Shown: positions 1-9,018, counted from the first letter of the stretch. The stretch is 22,193 nucleotides of DNA from Candidatus Heimdallarchaeota archaeon (GCA_016839985.1 JAEOTG010000220.1:1-22193), one strand, 5' to 3'. The notes: a model not told the origin generated them from the sequence alone. Program-made: numbers and translations.

Positions 1-13
1 CCTCATCTGCCAT
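1..13 (-). CDS. 5' end of a leftward gene cut by the window edge
   Basis: Reading leftward, an ATG at 13-11 opens Met-Ala-Asp-Glu before the window ends. An AAGGGGA Shine-Dalgarno-like stretch (20-26) lies just upstream, and a TATA-like box (54-63) lies about 45 bp upstream. The product cannot be told from four codons. The call rests only on the start-site layout. Confidence 0.35.
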
Positions 14-53
14 GCTATATCCCCTTGCTTGGTATGTAATACGGATGTAGTAC

Positions 54-63
54 CTTTATAAAA
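54..63 (-). promoter_or_regulatory. TATA box for the leftward gene at the window edge
   Basis: Leftward it reads TTTTATAAAG, close to the archaeal TATA consensus. Transcription would start about 25 nt further on, near position 30, leaving a leader of about 17 nt that contains the AAGGGGA motif. The core is nearly palindromic, so it could also serve rightward. Confidence 0.45.
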
Positions 64-78
64 GCAATCTCAGTATTT

Positions 79-121
79 TATCCGCGATTGCGGTTATAAA
101 TCTAAGTAATCTATCCGCGAT
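79..121. repeat. Two direct copies of TATCCGCGAT, 33 bp apart
   Basis: TATCCGCGAT occurs at 79-88 and 112-121. A start-to-start distance of 33 bp is about three helical turns, so both copies would face the same side of the DNA. The first copy also forms a short CCGC-GATT-GCGG hairpin (82-93). These CpG-rich words stand out in very AT-rich DNA between two divergent genes. This suits an operator, but no regulator is identified. Confidence 0.5.
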
Positions 122-268
122 ACAAAATCTTAACGATTGTTTTTATTAATAGATATTTTTCTCATATTATTTAGATATATATCGAATTAATTAATTTGCG
201 CTAGTAGAAAATTTAATATGTTTATATCCTCTTTATGTTTTTCTGAGTGTGTTGTGGGGAATCTCAAA

Positions 269-715
269 ATGGAAAGATCACCAGAAATCTATCATATGGC
301 AAATCAATTGCAAAGAATCAATTACCTTGGGAATGTACAAACTCTACAAATAGAGTTCGATATAATCTCTGAAGACAGAAAAGAACAACTTTTGCAGACA
401 TTTAATGATTCTACTAGTATTGGTCAGTATAAATCAGATATGGTGATCTTGGAGCAAATTACAGGTCGAGACATGTTAGAAATAATAAACACACTTCACA
501 ATATTAATAGCATTTGTGGGGATCTCTCTATAATAGAAAGTATAACTGCCTTAGTTGAAATAAATTACAAAGAGGAAATATACTTCATAGTTGTTTCCTA
601 TAATCCGCAAACCAGTGGTCTTGAATTAATATCAACCTCTGAAAGTAAATTGTATTTTGAGCTTCTAAATTTTGTAAGAACAAAATGGGCTCTATCAAAA
701 ACAATTATCAAATAA
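269..715 (+). CDS. Small protein of unknown function
   Basis: I do not recognise this family. From the ATG at 269 it is 148 residues, with no membrane segment or cysteine cluster. It looks like a mixed alpha/beta soluble protein: a hydrophobic strand-like stretch near the C-terminus (around YFIVVSYN) is followed by a likely helix. An in-frame ATG at 218 would add 17 residues (MFISSLCFSEC...) that do not look like a natural N-terminus. I prefer 269 because a G-rich GTGGGGA lies about 9 nt upstream. The TATA-like ATATATA around 171-183 could serve either start. The gene ends 2 bp from the stop of the opposing kinase gene, and a perfect palindrome AAATAAGCTTATTT (710-723) spans both stop codons. 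Codon use and AT content match the neighbours. Confidence 0.7.
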   Translation: MERSPEIYHMANQLQRINYLGNVQTLQIEFDIISEDRKEQLLQTFNDSTSIGQYKSDMVILEQITGRDMLEIINTLHNINSICGDLSIIESITALVEINYKEEIYFIVVSYNPQTSGLELISTSESKLYFELLNFVRTKWALSKTIIK

Positions 716-717
716 GC

Positions 718-1809
718 TTATTTCTTTTGAATTGTAAGAATTTTATCACCTAATAGTTTTCTTATTAGTTTTAGATTCTGTTGGATTTCTGTTGAATTGA
801 TAGTTAAATTCTTACTAAGAATTTTATCACTAATATCATATAAAAGATAAGAAGCTATGTGAAAATCAATAGTTAATCCTTCAGGATATAAGTCAAAAAG
901 ATTATATTGTGCTCCCATCTGTTGCAAAGAATTATTGTAGCTATCTATAAAAATCGAGAAATTGTTCCTTGTTTTGTCTACCGTTAAAGTGTCCTGGAAC
1001 TCTTTAATGCAAGGTTTTGCAAAAAATATCCCCATATCTTCTGTTCTGTCTCTGCCTGGAGTGATAAATTCTGGATCTATAATGTATATTTTAACTTCAT
1101 CGTTTTTTATAATCTGATTTGTTTCATCAGCTGTAAATAATAAGTTTCCCTGATGGAAATCTCCATGGATTCTTGTTGAACCTCTTGATACTTCTAAATC
1201 CATGAATGAAGGAAGCATCAATTCTAAAATCTCTTGTTCTAATGAGTCGTTTTCAAGAGTTGATAATAAGTAAAGTATAAGTTTCTTATAAGGATCAGCA
1301 GAGAAATTACCTGTTTCTACCCCATGAATTGCAGCTAAGGTTTTACCAGCTAGTTGATGTTTAATGTTATCATCCAATGAAGATTTTCTAAAACTACTTC
1401 CTGTGATTCCTTCATATATTATGCAGCGGTTTTTAGGACTTTTATAGATGATTTCAGGCATATAGATATCAGGATGATTTTTTGGAACTTCTGAAAGTAT
1501 TGAATAATTTCTTATTTCTTTTTCATAACGTGTCTCATCTGCTGCAAACTTCACAACTAAAAATACATTATGTTTTCCAGTATCAGAGTTAAGGTTGTAT
1601 GTAACAAAATGAACTTTTGATTTAGAAGTTCCTTTTTCTTCGGAAATCACGTTCTCTATTGAAATGAGTGATGGTTTTTCTCCTCTTTCCTCATATATCT
1701 GGTTTTTGAAATAAGGTTGTAAACTATCTCCTATTGTAGTTAAAATTGTTTTCAATCTTTGCTTCTTTCTTACAGCTTCAGATGATGGAGATATTTCTTC
1801 TTCACTCAA
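718..1809 (-). CDS. APH/choline-kinase-fold small-molecule phosphotransferase
   Basis: A 363-residue protein of the aminoglycoside phosphotransferase/choline kinase superfamily, expected to transfer phosphate from ATP to a small hydroxylated substrate in the cytoplasm. Visible kinase elements are a candidate ATP-binding Lys (VVKF, K87), the alpha-C-like Glu in EKEIRNY (about 98), a hinge IYEGITG (131-137), the catalytic loop HGDFHQGN (215-222), and the metal-binding IDPE (244-247). DPE instead of DFG/DFE resembles methylthioribose kinase, but there is too little to name the substrate. The start is TTG at 1809. An in-frame TAA lies five codons upstream and no ATG lies between, and a TATA-like stretch (1831-1846) sits about 28 nt upstream, which fits a nearly leaderless transcript. 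The CBS gene upstream (63-bp gap) may be read through into it. A sugar, amino alcohol or nucleoside kinase role is possible. Confidence 0.85.
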   Translation of the reverse strand: MSEEEISPSSEAVRKKQRLKTILTTIGDSLQPYFKNQIYEERGEKPSLISIENVISEEKGTSKSKVHFVTYNLNSDTGKHNVFLVVKFAADETRYEKEIRNYSILSEVPKNHPDIYMPEIIYKSPKNRCIIYEGITGSSFRKSSLDDNIKHQLAGKTLAAIHGVETGNFSADPYKKLILYLLSTLENDSLEQEILELMLPSFMDLEVSRGSTRIHGDFHQGNLLFTADETNQIIKNDEVKIYIIDPEFITPGRDRTEDMGIFFAKPCIKEFQDTLTVDKTRNNFSIFIDSYNNSLQQMGAQYNLFDLYPEGLTIDFHIASYLLYDISDKILSKNLTINSTEIQQNLKLIRKLLGDKILTIQKK

Positions 1810-1830
1810 ATGCTTCAGATTATATTAACT

Positions 1831-1846
1831 ATTTAATTTAATAAAC
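1831..1846 (-). promoter_or_regulatory. TATA-like box for the APH-fold kinase
   Basis: Leftward it reads GTTTATTAAATTAAAT, centred about 28 nt from the TTG start at 1809. The spacing suits a leaderless or nearly leaderless mRNA. The sequence is simply AT-rich, so the support is modest. Confidence 0.35.
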
Positions 1847-1872
1847 TCTACTGTGGTATCTATCAAAATAAA

Positions 1873-2256
1873 CTATATTAGTAAATTTAATGGATTTATC
1901 ATGCCTATAATTTTGTCCCCATCTACTACAATTAAATGATTTATTTTTTGTTCTTTCATCTTAATAAGTGCAGAAGAAATGTTTTCATGTGCTTGTATTT
2001 TCACAATAGGGGTTTGCATGATTTCTTTTACTTTTATTTTTTTTAGTTCTTCATTTTGAGCTAGAACTTTAACAATATCTTTTGATGTTACTATCCCCAC
2101 AGCATTACCATTATCAGCAACCAACAAAGATCCAACGTCGAAATCAGACATAATTAAAACAGCTTCTTGTAAATTTTTTGATGATTTAATATACAAAATT
2201 CCTTTAGTCATTACACTAGAAACAGGATCATCCATTTCATATGTTCTTAATGTCAT
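1873..2256 (-). CDS. Two-CBS-domain (Bateman module) protein
   Basis: A stand-alone CBS pair of 127 residues with no attached enzyme or DNA-binding domain. CBS1 spans about 10-62 and ends in GIVTSKDIV (54-62). CBS2 spans about 75-126 and ends in GMINPLNLL (118-126). Such modules bind adenine nucleotides or S-adenosylmethionine and pass the signal to a partner. CBS1 keeps the Thr and the Asp (D60) that usually hold the nucleotide ribose. In CBS2 both equivalents are Asn, so perhaps only one site binds ligand. The start is the ATG at 2256. The gene is divergent from the phosphoesterase gene across 102 bp and lies 63 bp upstream of the APH-fold kinase on the same strand, so the two could share a transcript. 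The regulated partner is unknown. Confidence 0.92.
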   Translation of the reverse strand: MTLRTYEMDDPVSSVMTKGILYIKSSKNLQEAVLIMSDFDVGSLLVADNGNAVGIVTSKDIVKVLAQNEELKKIKVKEIMQTPIVKIQAHENISSALIKMKEQKINHLIVVDGDKIIGMINPLNLLI

Positions 2257-2358
2257 CTGAGTTTGTTAAAAATATGTAATGTTAAAGATTTTGTATACTT
2301 GCAACTATAACTTATTACTAACGGAAAAAATAATTAACTATTAAGAAATTATATCTCA

Positions 2359-3888
2359 ATGGACGAACCTATTAAAATAATTCATTTTAGTGATACACAC
2401 TTCACAAAAAGACCACAATTCATTAAAGGAAGTTATTCTAAATCTGTTAGAACTATTAATTCTATCCCTCACGATTTTGCAGTTTTTTCAGGAGATTTAA
2501 CTCAGGATGGTCTAGGTGAAGAATATAGACTTGCTAATGAGTTAAGAAAGCAAATAATTACTCCAAAAATATATTGGATTATTGGAAATCATGACAGCAG
2601 AAGCGGAGGATTTGAAGTTTGGGAGACAATGGTTGGTCCAAGAGAATTTCATGATTTTGATGAGGATAACAGCATTCTATTTATTGGCTTAGATTCATGC
2701 ATTCCTGACAGAGATGAAGGGAGATTTGGTAGAGAAGAACTAGATTATACAAGGAAGATACTTAAAAAGTATGGAGAAGCTAAAATAAAACTAGTTGGTT
2801 TTCACCATCATTTATTACCTATCCCAAAAACTGGAAGAGAAAGATCTAATGCTGTGGATGCAGGAGATATGTTATCAATCCTTTTAGATCATAATGTTGA
2901 TGCTGTTTTTACAGGACACAAACACCATCCTAATGTCTACAAAGTAGAAGATACTATAATTATATCTGCAGGAAGTGTATCAAGTTACAAAACTAGAAGC
3001 GGAGAACCTCGTTCTTTAAATTATGTTGAGATAGTTCCTGAGAAAGAAATTAATGTCAAAATAATAAAAACAAGTGGGGATACCATTGCATCTGAAACCA
3101 AAACAATTACTCGACGTTTTAGAATGGTGGATTCAGCTGGAGGTGTGTGGATTAGGATAGCACAAATTGCAGGAACAGATTTAGAATTACTTGATAACAC
3201 TCAAAACCAATTGTTTACAAAAGGAATGGAGTTAGTAGAAGCAACAAATCCTGATTTAATAATCCACTGTGGAAATTTAACAGCAAAAGGTAAATCTACA
3301 GATTATGAAGGAGCTATTGATTCTTTGAGTCCACTAACAGATAAACTAATTTTTTGTCCAGGACCAAATGATCTCAAAGGATATGGAGATACTTTAGTCA
3401 ACAAATATTTCGATACTGAAAAAAACATAGAAAAAAACAACTCAAGTTTTTACATTCTCAATACATCAGAACCTGATACAGAAATTGGAGTAGTTGGAAG
3501 AACAACACAAAATAGATTAGAAAGATATGTTCATCACACAAGACAAGAAACATCAGACAAATTTCACACAATAATCATGCATCATCATCTAATTCCTATT
3601 CCAGGAACAAGAGAAATATCAGCACTTGAAGATGCTGGTGATGTTCTTCGATTACTCACAGATACTGGAATTAATCTGGTTCTATCTGGTCATTTAGGAA
3701 GAGCTTTCTGCACGAGAGTAGAACAAACTGCATTTGTTAACTGTAATACTATTTCTTCTCAAAAAACATCTTCAATAGAAAATAGTTTTAATTTAATTGA
3801 TATCTCCACAGAAAAAGCTATTGTTGTTTCAGAAATCAATGTACCTTCAGGATTCAGAAGAATTTTAGGAATTTTTCCAGGAATATAA
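2359..3888 (+). CDS. Tandem calcineurin-like metallophosphoesterase, second copy degenerate
   Basis: A 509-residue protein made of two copies of the calcineurin-like phosphoesterase fold. The first (about 5-235) has the full metal set: SDTH (11-14), GDLT (45-48), GNHD (76-79), FHHH (148-151) and GHKH (186-189). It is expected to be an active di-metal phosphodiesterase or phosphatase, closest in style to CpdA/Icc-type enzymes. The second (about 264-497) aligns along its length, including the shared HHHLxPIPxxR block (149-160 and 408-418). At the other motifs it reads AGTD (271-274), CGNL, GPND (335-338) and GHLG (444-447), so most metal ligands are gone. It has probably become a structural or regulatory half. 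There is no signal peptide or membrane segment, so it is cytoplasmic. The ATG at 2359 follows an AT-rich TATA-like region about 27 nt upstream. The substrate is unknown. Confidence 0.9.
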   Translation: MDEPIKIIHFSDTHFTKRPQFIKGSYSKSVRTINSIPHDFAVFSGDLTQDGLGEEYRLANELRKQIITPKIYWIIGNHDSRSGGFEVWETMVGPREFHDFDEDNSILFIGLDSCIPDRDEGRFGREELDYTRKILKKYGEAKIKLVGFHHHLLPIPKTGRERSNAVDAGDMLSILLDHNVDAVFTGHKHHPNVYKVEDTIIISAGSVSSYKTRSGEPRSLNYVEIVPEKEINVKIIKTSGDTIASETKTITRRFRMVDSAGGVWIRIAQIAGTDLELLDNTQNQLFTKGMELVEATNPDLIIHCGNLTAKGKSTDYEGAIDSLSPLTDKLIFCPGPNDLKGYGDTLVNKYFDTEKNIEKNNSSFYILNTSEPDTEIGVVGRTTQNRLERYVHHTRQETSDKFHTIIMHHHLIPIPGTREISALEDAGDVLRLLTDTGINLVLSGHLGRAFCTRVEQTAFVNCNTISSQKTSSIENSFNLIDISTEKAIVVSEINVPSGFRRILGIFPGI

Positions 3889-3919
3889 AGCTGTTTTTAT
3901 TGTTAAACAACCTTTTTTT
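3889..3919 (+). terminator. T-run terminator after the phosphoesterase gene
   Basis: A short T-rich stretch is followed by CC and seven T residues (3913-3919), directly after the stop codon. T-runs of this kind end transcription in archaea. The TTGTT-A-AACAA stretch before it is only a weak inverted repeat. Confidence 0.55.
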
Positions 3920-3937
3920 CATAAGCCTTTGTCGAAG

Positions 3938-3947
3938 AATATTTAAG
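3938..3947 (+). promoter_or_regulatory. TATA box for the giant surface protein
   Basis: AATATTTAAG is centred about 23-26 nt before the ATG at 3965. Transcription would start at or next to the start codon, so the mRNA is probably leaderless. No Shine-Dalgarno motif is present, in agreement. Confidence 0.55.
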
Positions 3948-3964
3948 ACTCTTATGTACGTGTT

Positions 3965-6900
3965 ATGATAATGAAGCTCCCACCAATTATTCGTAAATAT
4001 AAATCTGTTAGTGTATATTTGTTATCTTACAGCATTCTATTATTAGTTATGTTATCACCAGTTCCTATAATTTATTCAATAGCAAGCCCAAATTTGTATG
4101 ATAATACTTCTAATAATATTATTGACTCCAACATTAAATTTGATAGTGAAAAGGGTATAATTATTGAAACATTCATAAAACAAGATATTCGTCCAGAAGA
4201 AATTGGTTTTCCATATACACCAGTTGTTGATTTTGCTGATACTGGAAGTGGTTTTTCAGCAATAGATAATCTTGCTGTAGATCATCAATTTGAATTAAAT
4301 CTAACAGAGAATGGTGGGGAAATAAATAACTCATATAGTCTAGTTTCTATATCTGATTATTCTGCAACAAATTTACAATATAATATCACAGATATTACCT
4401 CCATTAAAGATTATTATCCAGTTGAATCAACTGCAACTCCAGGTCAAAGAGAGTATATAAATTGGTATGATTCAGTTGCTTTAGCCCAAGAATTTAAAGT
4501 TAATTGGGACTATGCAAAATTTTTTGGAGCAAAAGTTCTCATTAATTATTTCAATTTAGGTAATCCTGGAACTTATGAGCTTGAATTATTACTAGTAAGT
4601 GCAAATACAACAACTCCTTTTGCTCCTAATATGACTGATGTTATTTCTTCAGAGTTAGGTGGTCCATATGATTCTGTTAATCTTCCACCAACAAGTACAA
4701 CAAGCAATATTCATTTTTATGATTTTACAGATGTTGTATTGGAAAAAGGTAGTTATTACATTGTAGCAAATCTTAGCATAATTGATCATGCAGATCCAGG
4801 TAATAGAGATCATTTTGTTTGGGATAAAAATATAGCGGCTCCTTATGCAGGCAAATCCTTCGAGATGGATAACGCTACTAGATCTTGGACGCAGCAATTC
4901 AGTTATGATTTGACTCTAATTCCTGAGCTTCTAGCCTCTGATGCAAGTGGATTACCAATGACCATTACAACTCCTACTGAAATAGATTTAAAAGATAATG
5001 GAGCTTCCATTAATTCTTTAACTCAATCAATTTCAAGTGTAGGAACACATGTTTTGACAAGTAACACTTCAGTTAGCATTGATTTTGATAACAATTATGA
5101 ATTCGCAAAAAATTATGGCGCTTCTTCTAGCATACACGCATCAAATTCATCTTATTGGGATTATGGAATTGAGTGGAATTTAACTTGGTCTACACCATAT
5201 CTTGCTTTAGGGAGCTATATCAACCTAGATAGATATCAAATAATATATACCCCTTCAGATTGGCATGATACGGTTTTTGCAATTTATTATAATGATACAA
5301 ACACAATGACTAGTTCTCGAATTGTAGATGGTTATCGATTGACACTTAATGCAAATAATAATTCTGCAGGATCGTGGATTCTACGAACAACAAGTCCAAA
5401 TTATGTTAATCAAGTAGAATTATATGAAGGAGCTATAGCAACGGAGAGATTCTTCCTTGGTTTCTGGACTCCTAGTAGCACATATTCAGTTGGGCATGTA
5501 GGCTCAAATGTTACTGCCCAGACACTTGTTAAAGGTGGGGGTGGAGGAACGCCTTATGATGAAACAACAGGAAGCTTAAATTACACCCTCTATGATATCA
5601 ACGGTCAAATTATTCCAAATAAAGGTACTCTGACAGGTAGTACAATTTATACTGATTTAACTTCATATACATTAGCAGGGATATATAACACTTCAGCAGG
5701 TTATTTTGATCCAACAATAACTTTGGATCCTTCAAACAGTGGAACTGATTTACCTGGTTTCTGGACAGCATCAGTTTTCTGGCAGAATGGAACCGAAGCA
5801 GGTTTTTACTCCTTAAGACTAGTAGTCCAGACTCAAACAGCTTTTGAAACAGAATGGGAGGAAATACCTGCAAGCGATAATTGGGTAACTAATGATATTA
5901 CAAGAAAGGGTCTTGATTCATTCAAAGTTAGAACCTACTATTACAATATCTCTGAGCCATATACTACTGGTACACGTCATATAATGCCTGATGCAACTGT
6001 CTATTATGACTTCCACAATAGTACTTGGTTAGATAGTGGCACATTGGATGAATATGTTCCACTTTACAATATTTCCTATAGCTTAGGAGCCAATGTAGCT
6101 GTGGGAGTTTATACATTCGATCTTTTAGCAACGGGTGCTTTTCTTGAAAATCTAACAGCAAGTTTTGATGTAACAGTTTTTTATGAATTGTCAATCAACC
6201 CTCAATATAGCATTTACCAAACAAAATACACTAACAATGCAATTTATAATCTGGCATTATTTGATGAAACAGCTTCTGTAAACCTTTCTTTATCGCCAGA
6301 TGATATGATTGTTGAAATATCAAATGCAACAGACAACTATATCCTAACATCTCCCGCTGATTATAGTTTTGTATATCAAACAAGCACGGAACAATGGGAA
6401 TTAGATATAAGCACATCAACAAATAATCTGTTCATTGGAGCTTATTCTGTAAATGTGTCAGTTCAAATTGATGATTATAGAACGAGTTATTCTCACGAAT
6501 ATGCAAATGAAATATTATCTTTACAAATAGAAGCTAACCCAACAGCTGTGGTTAGTGAAGTACCCGCATTGAATATTTATACATACCATAGTGCAATTTT
6601 CTCTTTTGAATATGAAGATACAAATCATTCTGTATCTTTAACTGGGGCATTTGTAACAGCTTCTTTCGGTGGAGCCTCTGGAGTTATATATACTGTTTAT
6701 AATATTAGTAGTACTTATTTTGTGAATGTAACAAGTAATAATCCTCTTCTTGGTTCTATTTCAGTATATGTTACGATTTCGAAAGTTAACTATGAGACTA
6801 TTTCTAATTATCATCTAGGTGATTTGACAGTTTTACAAATTGAAACAAGTTTGAGTGAAGTAGTTATTTATACTCCTTTAGAAATATATGCGGGATATAA

Positions 6901-8977
6901 TACATCAGTAGTTGTGCAATTTACAGATACAACACATGTAGAAAATATAGCTGGAGCAATATTAGATAGTCTAGTAGTGAGTGAGAGCAGTAGTTTTGTT
7001 AGTATAGCTTATCTTGGAAATGGGATGTATAATATAACCTTCATAGTTAAAGATTTCAATCTTCTTAATGGCACAAACATCAATATAGTTATCACATTGA
7101 ATAAAGATGGTTACAATTCTGCATTTACTTCATATGATATACCACTGATTTTTATTGAAACATCAGCAGAAACAACCTCTTCTGATAGTGTTGTAATTTA
7201 TTATGATCAAGGAACCTCATTTGATATTATTTATACAGATATCGAAATTCCATCTTATCATGTAAATCTAACAGGTTTAGATATTTCTATTGATGGTAAT
7301 TTAACTGTTTCATTTGGTTCTGAAATAAATGGAAACATCACAACTATAAACATAGGTACCATAAATATACTAGGATTCTTTGAACTGATTATAACAATAT
7401 CAAAACCAGGATATGGACCTCAAAATCTAACGGTATATATCACTGTTGAAGCACGAACAACAATTCTAGATACTACTACGGGAGAATATAATTTCACTCT
7501 ATATGGAGACGAGACTATTGAAGTTGGTTTCAATTTTACTGATGAAATAGGTAGTTCTATTGTTTATTCTTCCAATATTTCAATAGAATTTGCTTCACTG
7601 AATTCAACATTGGACATCAATGATTATTTTGCTTCAATTACAAATACGACAATTGGAGCTTATTATCTAATAGACTTTGATGCATTAGATGCTATGGTTG
7701 TAGGAAGCGAATTTTATATAACGATTACGTTCTCAAAATATGGTTATGTATCACATAATATTACGATAAGGTTAATCTTTAAACCCGCAATAACGTATGA
7801 TATTGTAGTGGATATTTTAGGTACAGTTCAACAATTAGAGACATTTCAGATTGTTATCACATTTGAAAACTTCTCAGTCGATATGTTAGCTTCTATGTCT
7901 GAATATGGAATTAATATGGTTCCCACACTATTGGGTGATTATGTTAATATCACATACTCATTTACATTTGCTAATGGCTCTGTTATTACGTATTGGACTT
8001 TAGCAGAAATTCGTGACACTGCAAATGGAATTATAGCAATTTCAGAAGAGATTACCGTGCCTTGGAGAGTAACAACTGTCGAGTATTCAGTAAGATACAT
8101 GCCTACTTCTGAATCTGTGATTGTATCAAAGTCAACAACATCATCAGAAGTTACAGCACTTGCTCCTGCTTTCATGAAACTCTTATCTTACTTATTTTCG
8201 GAATACAGGATTTACATGATTGCTGGATTAGCTGTTCTAGCAGTTATTTTCATATCACTGACTATCTACTTCGCAGCTATAAGACCAAAGAAGCAAGCTA
8301 GAAGTGCTAAGAAAAGGAGATATCTAGACAAAATTTCAAAGATTTTAACCAGCGTTATTTCAATGCGTAAAGTAATAGTTGTACACAACGAAAGTGGTCT
8401 TCCTGTATTCGAATGGGATTTAGGTGGAGAAATTACTGTAGATTCTTCATTAGTTTCAGGCTTTCTGCAAGCAGTTTCAGGAATGGGTGGAGAAATCAGT
8501 GGAGGAGAAGCTGGGGCAGTAAGAAAAATAGATTATGGACAATTCTGTGTTTCAAGTGCTGGAACAGATTGTATAACCACATATCTCTTTAGCACTGGAG
8601 ATGTCTCTGTAGATGTTGAAACTGGAATATCTAGTTTTGTCAATTGGTTTGAGAAAAGATTTCATGAAATTGTTAGTGGAACTTGGGATGGAATAACTGA
8701 TGAGTTTACTGAAAATGCAAGGCAAATAGTAGATACTCTCTCTGAAGAATTGTTTATTTGGACTTTGCATCCACTTACAGTTAATGCAGTAAAAGAGAAA
8801 GAAGTACCAAAACTAGATAGTTTCAGTCAAAGGATTTACAAATTTATGAAAGATTACAAAGAAGTAACAATAAGCGTATCTCTTGAATACTTCAATAAAT
8901 CTCCAATGGAAGAAACTCTTTCAAAAATATTTGAACTAGTCGATAATGCTTTCTTGTTAAGAAAAAGATTAAGGTGA
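3965..8977 (+). CDS. Giant single-pass surface protein with Ig-like repeats and a cytoplasmic longin-like domain
   Basis: At 1670 residues this is the largest gene here. A hydrophobic signal segment (about 17-40) follows basic residues. A long ectodomain (about 41-1413) is rich in Ser/Thr, aromatics and Asn-X-Ser/Thr sequons, as expected for a glycosylated archaeal surface protein. At least five Ig-like repeats of 100-111 residues end in related strands (SKVNY, NKDGY, SKPGY, SKYGY). One membrane helix (about 1417-1439) is followed by a stop-transfer cluster RPKKQARSAKKRR. The inner part (1440-1670) shows predicted order strand-strand-helix-three strands-two helices from VIVVHNESGLPVF (about 1470) to about 1600, which is the longin order. 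A last helical segment, perhaps winged-helix-like, follows. A role carrying outside contact to small-GTPase machinery inside is inference. The ATG at 3971 is a possible alternative start. Translation ends in three in-frame stops, TGA TAA TAA. Confidence 0.9.
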   Translation: MIMKLPPIIRKYKSVSVYLLSYSILLLVMLSPVPIIYSIASPNLYDNTSNNIIDSNIKFDSEKGIIIETFIKQDIRPEEIGFPYTPVVDFADTGSGFSAIDNLAVDHQFELNLTENGGEINNSYSLVSISDYSATNLQYNITDITSIKDYYPVESTATPGQREYINWYDSVALAQEFKVNWDYAKFFGAKVLINYFNLGNPGTYELELLLVSANTTTPFAPNMTDVISSELGGPYDSVNLPPTSTTSNIHFYDFTDVVLEKGSYYIVANLSIIDHADPGNRDHFVWDKNIAAPYAGKSFEMDNATRSWTQQFSYDLTLIPELLASDASGLPMTITTPTEIDLKDNGASINSLTQSISSVGTHVLTSNTSVSIDFDNNYEFAKNYGASSSIHASNSSYWDYGIEWNLTWSTPYLALGSYINLDRYQIIYTPSDWHDTVFAIYYNDTNTMTSSRIVDGYRLTLNANNNSAGSWILRTTSPNYVNQVELYEGAIATERFFLGFWTPSSTYSVGHVGSNVTAQTLVKGGGGGTPYDETTGSLNYTLYDINGQIIPNKGTLTGSTIYTDLTSYTLAGIYNTSAGYFDPTITLDPSNSGTDLPGFWTASVFWQNGTEAGFYSLRLVVQTQTAFETEWEEIPASDNWVTNDITRKGLDSFKVRTYYYNISEPYTTGTRHIMPDATVYYDFHNSTWLDSGTLDEYVPLYNISYSLGANVAVGVYTFDLLATGAFLENLTASFDVTVFYELSINPQYSIYQTKYTNNAIYNLALFDETASVNLSLSPDDMIVEISNATDNYILTSPADYSFVYQTSTEQWELDISTSTNNLFIGAYSVNVSVQIDDYRTSYSHEYANEILSLQIEANPTAVVSEVPALNIYTYHSAIFSFEYEDTNHSVSLTGAFVTASFGGASGVIYTVYNISSTYFVNVTSNNPLLGSISVYVTISKVNYETISNYHLGDLTVLQIETSLSEVVIYTPLEIYAGYNTSVVVQFTDTTHVENIAGAILDSLVVSESSSFVSIAYLGNGMYNITFIVKDFNLLNGTNINIVITLNKDGYNSAFTSYDIPLIFIETSAETTSSDSVVIYYDQGTSFDIIYTDIEIPSYHVNLTGLDISIDGNLTVSFGSEINGNITTINIGTINILGFFELIITISKPGYGPQNLTVYITVEARTTILDTTTGEYNFTLYGDETIEVGFNFTDEIGSSIVYSSNISIEFASLNSTLDINDYFASITNTTIGAYYLIDFDALDAMVVGSEFYITITFSKYGYVSHNITIRLIFKPAITYDIVVDILGTVQQLETFQIVITFENFSVDMLASMSEYGINMVPTLLGDYVNITYSFTFANGSVITYWTLAEIRDTANGIIAISEEITVPWRVTTVEYSVRYMPTSESVIVSKSTTSSEVTALAPAFMKLLSYLFSEYRIYMIAGLAVLAVIFISLTIYFAAIRPKKQARSAKKRRYLDKISKILTSVISMRKVIVVHNESGLPVFEWDLGGEITVDSSLVSGFLQAVSGMGGEISGGEAGAVRKIDYGQFCVSSAGTDCITTYLFSTGDVSVDVETGISSFVNWFEKRFHEIVSGTWDGITDEFTENARQIVDTLSEELFIWTLHPLTVNAVKEKEVPKLDSFSQRIYKFMKDYKEVTISVSLEYFNKSPMEETLSKIFELVDNAFLLRKRLR
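6230..7800 (+). repeat. Diverged Ig-like repeats in the surface protein ectodomain
   Basis: A strand motif of the form [hydrophobic]-x-[hydrophobic]-(T)-[hydrophobic]-(S/N)K-x-(G/N)Y recurs with its Tyr at protein residues 838, 943, 1050, 1150 and 1261, spacings of 105, 107, 100 and 111. Each is followed by a short strand ending in IExxxx or a similar sequence that starts the next unit. The DNA of the copies has diverged, so these are old domain duplications and not recent tandem repeats. Confidence 0.65.
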
Positions 8978-8986
8978 TAATAAACA

Positions 8987-8997
8987 AAATATAAAAA
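8987..8997 (+). promoter_or_regulatory. TATA box for the HAD phosphatase gene
   Basis: AAATATAAAAA is centred about 30 nt before the ATG at 9022, predicting a start of transcription at about 9017-9020 and a leaderless mRNA. It lies only 10 bp after the stop of the surface protein gene. Confidence 0.55.
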
Positions 8998-9011
8998 TCC
9001 CTTAATCTATC

Positions 9012-9018
9012 TTTTTTT
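9012..9018 (+). terminator. T7 run ending the surface protein transcript
   Basis: Seven T residues lie in the 44-bp gap after the surface protein gene, between the TATA box and the start codon of the next gene. A run here can end the upstream transcript without harming the downstream one, which begins at or after it. Confidence 0.4.
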
